NCBI GenBank assembly: GCA_905250025.1
Contig: CAJNOJ010000238.1
Coordinates: 93,942-157,941 of the forward strand
Reading direction: 5' to 3'
Origin: Adineta ricciae
Taxonomy: Eukaryota > Rotifera > Eurotatoria > Adinetida > Adinetidae
DNA length: 64,000 nt
Below the pieces are notes generated by a model, which saw only the letters and a list, made by a program, of their open reading frames with translations, was not told where the DNA came from and did not search any database. This document shows, piece by piece, positions 47,907 to 60,113 of this stretch. Each line of letters starts with the position of its first letter. Position 1 is the stretch's first letter. The position numbers were made by a program, and so were the translations under genes.

Positions 47907-49275
47907 ATGCCAAAACAATCTCAGAATGAAGTCGATCAGATGGTTCAACGGGCGCGAGTAAAACATGAATAGAAGAAGGAAATAATTCGTTTGAATAAAA
48001 TCTTTCTTTTTTTTTCTTCAAGCCATTAAATCGTGACGTAGTTCGTCGTGATCTTATTCAAGCGGTTAATTCATCAGCTAGTAATTTAGTTTTAAAACTA
48101 TGTGAATATTTTTACAATGACGGAACATCGAAAGAGCTGCTCTGTTTATGTGGAACGGTGACATGTCACTATAAAGGAAGTCGATATAATATTCCAGTCG
48201 AAATATGGCTTCAACCTGATCATCCGAATAGCGCACCATTAGGATATGTTAAACCAACAACAGATATGTATGTATCATCGACAAGTAAAGATGTTCAACC
48301 GGATGGAACTATTGTTATTCCGTATTTGAAAAATTGGCGTCATGTAATACTTTTTCGTTCGATAGGTTTTTTTTCAATTTACATCTGATTTTATTGTAGC
48401 CAAATAGTGATTTAAATCGTTTGTTAACCGCAATGTCAGACGCATTTAGTCAATCTCCACCAGTGTTTTCAAATGCTGGTTCAGCAACACCATATCCAAC
48501 AACTGCGTCAATGCCAACGCCACAAACATTCATAGCAAATACAGGTCAACCTGCTTCACATTCATTTACGAATGGAACCTCACGACAACAAAATCTTGAG
48601 AGCGTTTATCGAGCATCTCTCGAATCGGCTGTCGAGAAGAAAATTACGGATCGTCTTAGAGAAACCGTTCAAATAAGCAACGTACAAATTGATTCATTGC
48701 GAAAAACGGAACAAGATTTAACAGACGGTCAAAGAAAGCTTCAAACATTAATTAATGATGCACAACAACAGCAAACTCATGCACAGGTTGTCATCTTTCA
48801 ACTAAGAATTCTTTGACAGAAGTGTATTTTTGTTTCAGAACTATATTGCAACGATTCGAGCAAAAACGAATGAAATGTTAGATGCAGCACAGAAAATGTC
48901 ATCAGCTGGGAAAGAAAACTCAGTTAAAGATGATGCTGTCATCACACCTGCACCTGTCTACAAACAGTAATGTCCTTTGTTCGTTTTCTACTCACGATTT
49001 ATTCTTCATTGTTTTTTTCTCCTAAAAAGACTTTTGCAAGCTTATGCTGAAGAACATGCAATTCAAGATTTGCTATACTACCTTGCAGAAGGACTTCGAC
49101 GAGAATCAATCGGACTAGATACTTATTTGAAAGTATGTCGTTTGTTTTTGTATTTCGAAATTCGAATGATTTATTTGTTTGTATTTAGCATGTTAGAGAA
49201 CTTTCTCGAAAACAATTCATTTTGCGAGCAACCATGCATCGATGTCGACAAATTGCTGGCTTATCTGTGAAATAG
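47907..49275 (+). CDS. TSG101: TSG101/Vps23, ESCRT-I subunit
   Basis: Exons 47907-47957, 48023-48343, 48400-48786, 48839-48966, 49030-49132 and 49189-49275 give 358 residues. An N-terminal UEV domain (YNIPVEIWLQPDHPNSAPLG, then YVKPTTDMYV and a KNWRHPNSDL end, no catalytic Cys) is followed by PPVFS and a Pro/Thr/Ser linker, a coiled coil (about 190-270) and the C-terminal steadiness box (HVRELSRKQFILRATMH). TSG101 sorts ubiquitinated cargo into multivesicular bodies and also acts in abscission; the UEV binds ubiquitin and P(S/T)AP motifs. All six exons agree in phase. The tRNA-like gene lies 55 bases beyond the stop on the other strand. Confidence 0.93.
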
Positions 49276-49329
49276 ACACTTTTCTCTCTTATTCAATAAA
49301 ATTCAAACTACATAAATAGATAAAAACAA

Positions 49330-49402
49330 TGAAGACTCCGAGCATCGATTTCGGTGCCTCTCGCATGGAAAGCGAGCGCTCTACCGTGTGAGCTAAGCCC
49401 TC
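49330..49402 (-). tRNA. tRNA-like gene: alanine-type body with UCC (Gly) anticodon
   Basis: The reverse strand folds as a full cloverleaf. The acceptor stem GAGGGCT pairs with AGTCTTC (seven pairs, two G-U) including G3:U70, with discriminator A73. The D arm GCTC/GAGC has A14, G18, G19 and A21. The anticodon stem CTCGC/GCGAG encloses TTTCCAT, anticodon TCC. The T arm CCGAA/CTCGG has loop ATCGATG, with one A53-C61 mismatch. A T-run terminator (TTTTT, 49326-49322) follows at once. The TAGCTC and CTCGCTT/GCGAG segments and the ATCGATG loop are those of eukaryotic tRNA-Ala, whose anticodon would be NGC. So it is either a decaying tRNA-Ala copy or a chimeric tRNA that could put Ala at GGA. The worn B box (A52, A53) favours decay. 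Confidence 0.6.
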
Positions 49403-49857
49403 TATGTATGAAAACTTGCTTCTTTTAATTCTGTTATTTTGTATTATACATGAAAATTCAAATAAATAACTTAATCATTCGAATACCTGATCTATGCGTG
49501 TCAGTAAGAACGTTCTGCTCTGAAGCTTGAGTGCGATTGCTGCTTGAAGAATAATTCATCTTTGATAAAAGATTAAATGGTCATGACATGACAACATACG
49601 ATGATTAATTCGAATGACAATTGTTACAAGCAAAGATTTTCTTCAAGAAAAAGCTGATCGAGTAAGCAAAGTCAAACTGCTTTTGATAGTTGCTATATAT
49701 GAAAGTTAAAGAATAATTCATGATCATTCTTTTTGGTTGAGTCGATTCTTCTCATTTCATACGAGCGTCAATGCAATATTTGACCAAGTCATTACTATCA
49801 ACTTCTTTTTATTGCAAATCAGGTTAAAGATAAAAAAAAACATGATAGAAAGGGTCG

Positions 49858-50198
49858 TCAATCTCGTTTATTCGGTGTTGATCGTGATCCACTTTTACTG
49901 CTGCCCGGAACATAATCACCACGTAATGCTGCGGTTACACTTTTACGTTGTCGTTTTCTGCTCAGGTAAAGAAAAATAGCGACTGCAAGTGAGAATGCCA
50001 AAAACATTAGCCAATTCTTGGCCGCTAAACAAAAGAAGGTATAGATAAAAGGCTGTACACAGCATAAAAATCAAAGAAAACCGTACCCATTTCAAAAATA
50101 TACGACCATTTGAGAAGACCTGTGTCTGTTTCTGGCCGAGATGAACGTGTTGCCTGTTCTATTTCGGGTTCATCTTCAATTGTTGCATCGTCTGACAT
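49858..50198 (-). CDS. Small single-pass membrane protein, 92 residues
   Basis: Exons 50087-50198 and 49858-50024 (minus strand) join in phase. The N-terminus is acidic (MSDDATIEDEPEIEQATRSS). One helix follows (about 42-57, WLMFLAFSLAVAIFLYL), then a basic Ser-rich tail (SRKRQRKSVTAALRGDYVPG). The acidic-outside, basic-after-helix layout fits a single-pass ER or plasma membrane protein with its C-terminus in the cytosol, although the opposite cannot be excluded. I do not recognise the family. Confidence 0.65.
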
Positions 50199-50302
50199 TT
50201 TATTAACTTTTTAATCTACAATGGAACGAAACAAAAAAAGATTTCGAAATCTTGCTTTTCTTTTCTCGATAAACACGGCACAAAAAAAGGAAAAAAAGCT
50301 GT

Positions 50303-51644
50303 TTATTGCTGCTTTTTCGTTTGTTCAGTAGTTGGCACAGGAGCCGACCAATAGTATCCTAATTGAAATATCAGCAAAGAAATCGCCAATGTATTTAAGA
50401 CGTATGTCCAAATAAGCGTTGGATCGCCCGTTTCTTGAATCGATGTAAAGATGCGTGCAATGGAACCAAAGAATAACATTAACACTGTAATCGCAGAAAG
50501 ATTCCCTGTTGATTTATCTCGATATATGCTAATCGATTGAAGTAAACGACTGATTAAACTGAAAACGAGTGATAAGCCAGCTAGTGTATTAACCAGCTGA
50601 GGCGGAAGTAATTTTTGGAACATTAAAAACCCAGCAATGCTGCATAAAACTAAAGTAAAGAGGAAGAAATGAATCTTTTTTCTGATTAATTATTAAAATA
50701 CTAGATATCTTCTCTTAGTTGGTTGGTGCCTCTCTTTGATAAAGTTCTTTCATAGCTAAATTGTTTTTTTTGTTCTTCAACAATGAGATTATGTAAATTA
50801 TCTCTACTATTTACATTCTTTTACCGCAGGCAATCCGTTTTCCTGACTTCAAATAGGCGTAACTTTTTAACTATCTCATTATAAGCATCAATACATATGT
50901 ATGTAAATGGATAAACATATGGCGAAGGAATGATAGACAAATATTTAAGGTTTATCTGACATTGATATTTTCTCACGCAATTTTAATGCCTTATACTTTT
51001 AAATATTCTGTTCATAATCGTGTTATATGTTTTATCACTGACCAATAGAAGAACATTAGCGTCCAAATACACGTTCTTTCTTTCCTTCCTTCCTTCATAT
51101 GTCATACTCGTGCCTTCAATCTCATTCGAAGTTTAATCGAAAAACGGACCTTGTTACTCATCTTCGTAATTTCGATAAAAATATGGCATCTTGGAGCTTC
51201 ATCTAAATCATGAGAAAGAAACAAAACTCCATACGAACCTAAGTACACGACGACGGCTAAATATCTTTTTTGATAATAAAGTACCAATAAGATGATTAAT
51301 AAGGTTTGAATAAAAAGAAAATATGAGTCACCGTAGACCGAAAGTGCGTAGCCTGATGTATAACCATATGCCATCGTTCCAAATATCGCGACTAACATAA
51401 TGGTTTCAGCAAAGACACTGATACCAACGCCTGATTTGTTCCATTTGATTTTCACGATTTGAGGAAGTTTAACTAACAATGAGCCAACAAGTATCGCATA
51501 GCCAAGTATTTTGCTTAACAACATTTTGTTGCAGGCCATATCAAAGAAATGTTGTTTTAACACAAGTTCATCATAACAATGAGGCGATAGTAAACCAGAC
51601 ACCAATGATTCAAATGATGATGATAGTAAATCCGAGAGACCCAT
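50303..51644 (-). CDS. MPDU1: Mannose-P-dolichol utilization defect 1 protein (PQ-loop family)
   Basis: Exons 51239-51644 and 50303-50649 (minus strand, joined at a GTTCGT donor chosen because it aligns without a gap to the animal family) give 250 residues, against 247 in human. The N-terminal half has CYDELVLKQHF and the first PQ loop (GSLLVKLPQIVKI). The second half has the conserved SAITVLMLFFGSIARIFTS run followed by IQETGDP. The tail is Lys/Gln-rich, a possible ER retrieval signal. MPDU1 is a multi-pass ER protein needed for use of dolichol-phosphate mannose and glucose in N-glycan, GPI and O/C-mannose synthesis. It lies head-to-tail with the small membrane protein gene, 104 bases apart. 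Confidence 0.93.
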
Positions 51645-52922
51645 TTCTTGTGTTTGCGTGCTTGATTCGTAGAATTAATCGACGGACGAAAACTTCTTTC
51701 GAGAAAATCTTGTACGAGCGTAAAAACAAATGAGTGAGAAGAAAAATCCTAATGAGCAAACGTGTCCACCTCTGGAACCAATCCGATCTTTAGATAATAG
51801 ATGTCGGTATAAACAGAAATCCTATATCAAAATTACAGACACCTTGCATTAATCATAGTCATGTACCCGAACATATAGAGTTGAAGAAGCTTACATCGAT
51901 CTAATGGCAATGACTCGATTCGTCATAATGATTGCAATATTTCTGCGATTGACGAAAACTTCTCCCACATGTGATAGAGTTAACCAAATCATTTCCTTTT
52001 TCTGCTTTGACCTGGTCTTTTGCAAGTGCTGAATATACAGTCTCATGTATGAGCTGACAAACCACTTTAGATTTTGGTCTATCGACTCTATCAATTATTA
52101 GTACAGATCAAGCGACAAGCTCACATCATGTTGAGATCACTCTGTAAAGTGTTTTAATGTCATGTATGTCAGTTTCGTAGGAAGTTTGTCGTTAGATATT
52201 TAGCTTTTCTTTTATGATTAAAGTGAATTTGATATTTTATCAAATTATTTTGATGTAAAAAGCATCAAAACTGAAAATAAAAAAGGAAATTACATTTTTC
52301 ACTTAGTGGATTTGTTTATCTCAAATAATAGAAAGATCTTTCATAGCGAGTAGCATAGATTTAACCAGTGATGCTGATTAGTTTTCAGCCTCCGATGTGA
52401 TGAGTGGCGACTGATGAGAGGAAATCTTTTATTTTGCATATAGAGAATATATATATATATATATCCAAGGTTTCTTTTCTCTTTTGAGCCGAAAGAAGAA
52501 AATAAGTTTCTCTTCTAAATGCAATCTTCCTGTTTTTTTTAATGTCTATATTCATTATTATCCAGAAAAACGACAGGCAGTAGTTTTCTTTCCGGTATAT
52601 GTCAATAACTAGTGAACACAATTTTGTTTCACAGACTCGAGTTCTATTTTCACCCATCCTGAGTGACGTTTCTTTTCTATACTTGAAAGTTACTTTAGAA
52701 GTTAATTCTTTTCAATTTGTCTACAATTGAACAAATGACGAATTGATTCGATTGGTATTCATATACCATTTAGACAAAAGGAAATCCAGCTGAGACGAGA
52801 GAAGAAAAATATACGCTTACTTGATTAAACAAGCAAGAAGAACGAAAGAAGGAAAGAAAAGAAAAGAAAAGAAAAAGAACCATTCTATTCTTATTTACTT
52901 GTTATTTTCCGAGTTTTGTATA
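51645..52922. other. Divergent intergenic region
   Basis: Lies between MPDU1 (-) and the small gene at 52923 (+). A TA microsatellite is near 52448-52463, and an A/AAAG purine run at 52843-52879 precedes the small gene. No other gene seen. Confidence 0.4.
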
Positions 52923-53192
52923 ATGTCATCACCATCATCTCAAACAGTGTCGCCACTACCACCATCATCATCGTCCTTATATCGTTCAAATGAACTTGCT
53001 AACTTGACCACAGCTTCGCAATTCACGTCGAATTCAACAAGCTTTGCACCACTTCATCGAACGGTCGAGGTCGAAAATCTTCACGATCATATCGATGACA
53101 ATAATGAGCAACAGCCACCCACAGCGTCGAAGAAAGTTTTGACAAAATGTATGACTGTTATTGGAGATGGAAGTGACAAGCAAATTTCTTAG
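52923..53192 (+). CDS. Small Ser-rich protein, distant member of the APLHR family
   Basis: A single-exon frame of 89 residues: MSSPSSQTVSPLPPSSSS, then LYRSNELANLTT and FAPLHRTVEVENLHDHIDD, ending VIGDGSDKQIS. The two units LYRSNELANL and LHRTVEVENL match the repeated LHRS-x-E-(I/V)-x-DL unit of the small proteins at 43497 and 45911. No signal or membrane segment, and function is unknown. I took the ATG at 52923 because the repeat and Ser-rich part start there; the frame is open upstream through a purine run. A damaged copy lies at 63770-63953. Confidence 0.65.
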   Translation: MSSPSSQTVSPLPPSSSSLYRSNELANLTTASQFTSNSTSFAPLHRTVEVENLHDHIDDNNEQQPPTASKKVLTKCMTVIGDGSDKQIS

Positions 53193-56100
53193 CTATTCTT
53201 ATCTTATAGATGTTCTTCATAACTCTCGCTCCTCGTCTTTTACATCAATAAATAAACAGATTCATGAAATTCGAGCTCATCTCAAATTCCGAAACAATTA
53301 AAGTATAGAATTACATAAGAGAAGAACGCTTCGTTTCATNATCGGAAAAAATCGTTGGCAAATGTCATTAATAAACTGCCAACTTCATCCGATCAATGTC
53401 CATTTAGTAGTTTTCGATCGCCACCTTCTTTTATTTGACACGAAAACAAATGAAAATCCATATTCTGTTGGCTCATTGTTCGTTTTTTGTGGAAAAATTA
53501 TAGTAGAGAGATTCACTACGACTTTTCTAAACAAAAATTACTATACGACGAAATGATATATATGAAGAATGTAAGAACACGAGGTGATTTTCAATGTTGT
53601 ACTCTATTTGTTACATTCGTAAGCGCGTACAAGGTAAATGAGAGATATAAAGAACAAATGAGAAAAGTTACATATGGAAGTTGTATCAATACAACGCGTA
53701 TTAGAATTAATTATTGTATTGAACTAACGCTTTCTCTAAACATCCTTTAGCAGCTTGAAGGATATAAAAGTATATTGAAAACGTAAAACGAAAAAGAGAC
53801 TGATAGGGCAGAAAATCTAAGAAAGAAAGAAACATGAGCTGAAGACCAAAATGGAATTTTTTTCTTTCTGTTTATATGACTCAACAAAAGGTAACCATCT
53901 CGCCGAAGAAAATCTTTCGAGAAGGAAATATCAATGAAGAAAAGAAATGTGTCTAAATCTGTAGCATCTATGGTACTCTCAAGCTCTTGTAGACGTGGTT
54001 TCCAATATTAAATTTTAAAGAATTCTCTGATGCTGTCGTGTATAGTTGTTGTAACGACACAAACAATCAATGATGTACCAATCTAATACTTGCTCGGAAC
54101 TGTAACTACAAAAACTCTCTCTTTCTCTCTCAGTATATATAATAGTATTGAATAGAAAGGAGGGCAACTGAACGAAATTAGGGAAGTTATGAGCAAAGAA
54201 TCGCTGTTATAGTACCTCTGTGGAAAGATAACAGTCAGACTTGACTTACGTCACTTTTTATAAGGATAATTGAATATTTGTCAAACACCTGACTATAGTC
54301 GGTTTTATTGAAAGTTTATCTGTCCGCGTAAATTTTAGCTGCTTGGATTCTTTTATGATTACTATCTTTATTCATCATCACGTTGGCTACTGTATGGCAC
54401 AGAAGATGGTCATTAGAAGATACACATTATAAAACTACGTTTCATCTAATGCATGTGTCCTGAAAACGAAAACAAAGTTGTATAACAACTTGTTTATCTT
54501 TGGAAAACATGCGACCATATAGATTTTCTTTAGAGTGTATTACGCTAGGTCTTAGCAGACATGTAGTAATTAATCGTTGGTGTCCCGTCGGTCCACCACT
54601 CACCAGCTATCAAAATACTTCCAATGGCAATGGAATCGCATTGAAAAAGTGAAAATATTTAGCGAGAGCATTTACGAATACTTCTATAAAGAGATCAACA
54701 AGCGCATAACAACAGTCTCGTCATTTGAACAGCATAGCAGAATTCGAACCCTATATGATAATATTGATAAAGCGTATTAAACAAATACTCTGAGAATAAT
54801 AAGCACGCATTCTCTTTCATAGCTCATTAGCGCTAGAGTCTCATCTGTCTAATATCATTATAAATGGGAGCTTATAATCTACTCAATTGTTACTCCTATT
54901 AACAGTCAATATAACCCGATTAATCATTTATCTCACTAATTATTGTCTGGTCCGGAACAAGGTGTTGCTTTATTGAAACCGATCATTCTACCATCTTGAA
55001 AACTTCAAACCATCATGCCGTCGATGTTCATGCTTTACAGCAAATTTTGAAGATTCGACAACTTCAGTTTCAAATGAAACTCATTACATTTCATAGCAAC
55101 ACAATTGACAAGTTAGTTTATCACGGCTTGCTAAAAGAGTTACGCCCTTTATTTTTTAAATCATCTATCGTATTATTCTTATGCAAACCGATCGCCTATA
55201 GATACTCTTCCAAAAATAAAAAGAGATATGGCGGATCATAAGAATATCATAGAAAAGTAGAATACAGATCAGAATATAATGCTTTTCTTACGGATTCCGT
55301 CACATATTTGCTGAATGACACTGTAGAAATGAACAGCAGAACATGAAACTCTAAATCGCTATCGTTGCACGTATAATCTGCCAAGGGCTTTAGACCATAC
55401 TGGAAACCTTTGAAAACTTCTCCACTTCAAAGGCTTTTAAAAATAAGCATATATTTTCAGATGACCTATCAGCTTTCGGTTAAAGGTCAGTTTAAATTAA
55501 AAGTCTTCCATGCAGCCACTAAACTTCTTCGCACACACAGATAGACCATATTAGAATCATGCAGATCGAGACATTATGATTCGGTTAGCATTCTATGGTT
55601 CAGATATATCTTTAATCACACGCAATCACTTCTGCTACTTATTCGTTTTCGTACAATAAAGCTATGCTGCTCCCTTTCGACACAGGAGGACAGCGGTTTT
55701 TTTTAATCCTCGTCTTAAGTATGTCCTCCGATCGGTACGAAAATTGATTCAGATCTGAAATTGTTTTCGAATATACTTTGAATTAGTTTTTACTTCGATA
55801 GCGATTTCACATGATCTTGAAAGTTTCTCTACGAGTTGAAGCTAAGAATAAGCATGTGAGATCCTGCCAGGTACAGGATGTAACCGAGTCTGTAGCTGTG
55901 TATATTCCCAGGCACTCTCGGCAGACGAGAGAGTAAACAAAAGACTAGATGGAAATCGTTCAAAACCTCTTCAAGGATTTTGTACTGTGTAATTCTTTTT
56001 TTTGATAATGTAAAGTGTATCAAAAGCATCTCTTAATAAGCTTATCGTGTGTCCTGAATAACTTTAAAAAGGAGTGCTATTGATTTGCACCGGTTTTCTC

Positions 56101-58098
56101 ATCGAATAAGTTCTATGATACTCATGTAGCTCTCTGAAATGCTCTTTTTTATATCATTTGTGTCTACTTTTATAACTGAAGATATTCCTCTAGTTCTGAT
56201 TTATTTCAACTACCAATGCATGGCCTAATAACAATAGACTATCTTCAAACACAGACATTGATTGTGAACCGTATTGGTCAATACGACCTCAGCTAAACTT
56301 GTGAATTACGGTGCGTTCACTAATCATTTATACGTTGTACTAAATAGAAATATCTTTCAAAGAAAGTTTTGACTAGAAGTCAAGAATCGTGTTTCAAATT
56401 ATATGAGCGCTAGAAAAATCAGACGCTGTGGTGCCGCATCTGCCTTGATAGCTAAAATATGACGCGCGATATTTACTAACTAATTATGCTTGCTATACAA
56501 TCTGATTTAGCTTTGGCAAGGAAACTTCCAGTAAATCTACCTAATCATAACTCTTTCGTTTCGAGAGAGAAAGCTATAGTCTGAATGGCAATGGCAAACG
56601 GCGCGTTTTAGTATTCGATGAAAACTTTAGAAAATTTCTCAATTATAAACTACGTATATACAAATCTTGAGCTGCACGACATTATTCACTACATAGGAAA
56701 TCAGGCTCATGCATAAAAGCCGGGAAATGTGAGAACTTCGCACATTGTCACGAATAATATTTTAAAAGTTTCATATAAGTGAGGACTTAAGAGAGGAGTT
56801 TGTTTTGCTTGGGAAACGACATATTTATTACCAATTCTGTCAGGTATTTCACAAAAATAAGCTTAGAAGAGCTATGTACGTCTTTAACTTTTTAACAGTT
56901 TCTAGAATCAAATAAACGAACGATTACGCAGACTTCAGGGGCGCAAAATGCTCTATGTTCTTTACTGCTAATTATTGCTTCAAAGAAGAATATTTTGACA
57001 AGAATGAGCAGACAAAGTACATATGAGGTATTAAGAACAACGAACAACTAGCACCTCAAGAGTATTTTTAAAGTTATATTGCTCTGATAAATTTATTCGC
57101 TACATAATACATGTTCATGCACTTCTACTTCAATCGCCACAAAAGAAAATTGGAAAGCTCTTGCTACCCAACTTCAACTATTCGTCGATACCCTTATCTG
57201 TATCTCTCCTAATTATGTACCTGAGTTCGAAATAATAGGACTTGAATTCTATGAAATGAATCGTGCAGCATCTGAGAATAGAGATAGAAAAAAATCTTAT
57301 AACTCAGTGCTTTTTACTTCTGAATGTCCCGTACAAGAATCTTTTTAAGCAAAACCAAAGATGAGATTGAAGATATCAGCGATTCTGACTGAGATCCTGG
57401 TGAATTATTATAATTAAACTACTTGTTTGATGGTATTACATTTATACATTTCGGGAAAAGAAGCATTAAGCAGTCATGTTTGATGCTTCATCACATTTTT
57501 CAGTTGGTAAATTAATATCATATATCGCATCCGGTTGGATTCGAATATAAAAATTGATGGACTTGAGCGTTTGCAAACCAATGGAAAACATTCATGTGTC
57601 TGCCAATATCATAAGAAAATCGTCGATGTTTGTCAAAATACTCTCTTTAATTGTTTGATATTGTTCTTGTAATTGGTATTTTATATTTTGAAAAGTTTCA
57701 AGCACATTCTCAACATTCATTATATTGACAAGAGAAAACTGCCCATGTAGTATTGTCTTATGACAGTGTGAGTACATTGTAACAGCCGATAAACACCTGA
57801 ATCATGAGAAACGATAGGCTACGCACTCAGTTTCTCGTTACAAATGACCTTTGGAACGTTTATTTTGGCACTTCCAGTAAATACAAGAAGGAGATATGTG
57901 ATTATGTTCACGAAATTTTGTTTTCTGTTTTTTTTCTTTCATTTGAAAATAAAATACAACATAAGAATTGAAAGAAAAAGAAGAAACATGATATGACTTG
58001 AAGAATATTTCAATGATAACAGGTTAGCGTTCTTTGCCCAACAAGGTCACAATCACGATTAGTGATAATCAATTGCCTACATAGATTAGAAAGGGTAT
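53193..58098. other. Long gene-poor stretch with an assembly join
   Basis: The N at 53340 marks a contig join. Short frames (for example 54577-54780, 54996-55241, 57592-57777) have protein-like composition but no recognisable domain, stop codons on both sides and no phased splice partners. It may be the remains of decayed genes or transposons; I can support none of them. Confidence 0.4.
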
Positions 58099-59830
58099 TC
58101 AACCATTTCTAATTTTCGAATAGTAAATGCTTTCTGTCATTTGTTTGATTCTTGCCGATGGAGTACACTGTATTGCAACAATTTCATTAACAGGTTCTTG
58201 TCTTTGATTCCAATGGAGAGATTAACAAGATTCTCTTCTTCAATATACTTGAAAAAATCGTCTGGTTCGTATTCACCAGCAATTAAATCATTGATAAACA
58301 TATCGATATGACCATTGTCAATCCAATCGCTTTGGAAAATTCGTTGATTACATTACTAACTAATTGAATAGCTGCGTCACTGCCCAGGTCGAACAATCCG
58401 GCCCGGAACCGACCAGTTCCAGGACCTTCTGGGGATTTCATGGAAGCAGTATTTCGGCGGTCGGATCCTTTCATCGGATTTAAAAGGTTTTATCGAGAAC
58501 CAGCAAGAACCCGCCATAACCGATAGTCGGATACGGTTACCGGTTCCTTTAGTAGGATTCCGAGTCTTTTCTCGTGGTTTCCAGCGCGGAAAATATGAAT
58601 ATCCGGCGGGTTCTCGCCGGAAATTAGCGGAATACTGCTTCCAGGAACGATCGTCCTGGGTAGGTAAAACAGATGAGGAAATCTTGAAATGATCATTTTG
58701 GTTGACACTAAGGAGAAGAATACAAATGTTGCGCCATACGATAATCATCTCATCCAATGTACTGCTATTGAACAATAACGGCATGAGCCACATTCCAAAT
58801 GGAACCTATAATCCATACAAAAATGGTATGCGCATGTTTACGTATACCTTTTATTTATTCATGTGTTATATGGAAATTAGACGAATGATTTACCTGTTTT
58901 TTGTTTAAATGTTTAGATGCGTTTTTCTTGACATTTTTCATGAAATGGTCGAGACATGCATGAACAATCGTAATTTCTAGGTCTTGTTTACTGGCTGTAT
59001 GGTGTATAATGCGCCAGCATCTTGCAATGTAACGATTCATGGTTTCGTTCCGATTAAAAATTTGAATACCAGCACTCAAAAATACTAGGGCACAATCGGG
59101 ATGAATGATAGGTGGCTTGGAGAATTGTTCAGAATAACCATAGACTTGTTTATATTTTTCAATGAAACAATTCATCCATTGAATAATATCCATGGTACCA
59201 TGTGATTTGCTCAACGTTGATGTAATAGAAAGAGATGGGCCGCCTTTAATCAGGTTCGTCGTTGTTGATTCATAATAATAATTTTGTTTTTCTCGTTTCA
59301 TTACAATATCACCAGTTGCATCCCATGAGAGTGTCATGTTTCAAGCAAATTTGTGATATGCAGCAATACCTCCTGCTGTAAAGCAAATAAGTCGTAACGG
59401 CTTCATACCTATTACTTGAAGATATCCTGGAATTTGATCACCAGGAAATATATTTTTTGCTTGATGCGCTTGATCCTACAGAGTTTCTCTCACTTGCCTT
59501 TTTATTGTTGTTAGACAGCAGTTGAAGTTGAGCAAGATGAAGGACATTTGGCGTAGCACCAAGTGAAGTAAGCTGCTGCAAATTTTCACGGCTGCTCCCA
59601 CGATATGGTCTTGCATGTGTCTCACCTATTATATGATCAACATGTTCTGAGTAAGTAACATTAATTGTACCATTTTCATTGACGATAGCATGAAATTGAC
59701 AAGAGCATGTGCTAAAGACATAATGAGCATTTGCACTCAAAAAGAATTCAGCGCTATTGCCGAATGAACTGCGCGTAGTAAAGTGATGTCGTTCGTAAGC
59801 AAACACACAATAATCATTCGAGCGTCTCAC
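58099..59830 (-). pseudogene. Decayed transposase-like gene
   Basis: Minus-strand segments run from 59830 down: CVFAYERHHFTT, a CSCQFHAIV/HARPYRGSSRENLQ region with GATPNVLH, then PGYLQVIGMKPLRLICFTAG, SWDATGDIV, IIHPDCALVFLSAGIQ, CWRI and TIVHACLDHF (to a donor at 58894), FGMWLMPLLFNSSTLDE, and a tail to 58099. The DATG and later HPD residues are in the order expected of a DDE-type transposase (Mutator-like is my best guess). An in-frame TGA lies at 59341-59343, the last part is shifted in frame, and a miniature element (58383-58660) is inserted. It cannot make a working protein. Confidence 0.5.
58383..58660. mobile_element. GC-rich miniature inverted-repeat element, copy 4 (best preserved)
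   Basis: 278 bases from CCCAGGTCGAACAATCC to GGAACGATCGTCCTGGG (13 of 17 end bases pair). It shares a 137-base 3' half with 62369-62505 with only about two differences. Inserted in the decayed transposase-like gene. Confidence 0.85.
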
Positions 59831-59875
59831 ATACTCGTCTAAAATTACTGTCTATTCAAATTTTCTTCCTTGATT

Positions 59876-60113
59876 CTCAGCCGTATCGAATTTTCCGGAG
59901 TATTGTTGGATCCGTTGGGATATGGTCGGAATCTGGGGAAAGTTATCGGGTGCTGTCGGTGGGATCCAGCCATAATTCGTCGAAAGACTTCTGATTTTGG
60001 AGGAAACTGACGGAACTTTCAGGCTTTTTGGAAGCCTTGATAATCCGTTTGATTTTTCCGCACAGTTCCCCTTGGGTACGATCGGTGTCAGGGGCCGGAA
60101 CGGCCGTCCTAGG
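59876..60113. mobile_element. GC-rich miniature inverted-repeat element, copy 5 (diverged)
   Basis: Starts at a worn CTCAGCCGTATCGAATTTTCC and ends GGAACGGCCGTCCTAGG. The interior shows the same GGATCC/CCGG words and size class as the other copies. Confidence 0.55.

Noticed and set aside
49330-49402. Reading this as an ordinary tRNA-Gly(UCC)
   Set aside because: The body (TAGCTC D arm start, CTCGC/GCGAG stem, ATCGATG T loop, G3:U70) matches tRNA-Ala, not tRNA-Gly; kept as a mismatch candidate.
57592-57777. 61-codon minus-strand frame (NVENVLETFQNIKYQLQEQY region)
   Set aside because: Helix-like and perhaps a decayed exon, but isolated with no splice partner or recognisable family.
58377-58793. 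138-codon minus-strand open frame across the miniature element
   Set aside because: Most of it reads the non-coding element; the similar frame at 61985-62521 arises from the same element. Only the flanking parts may be coding.
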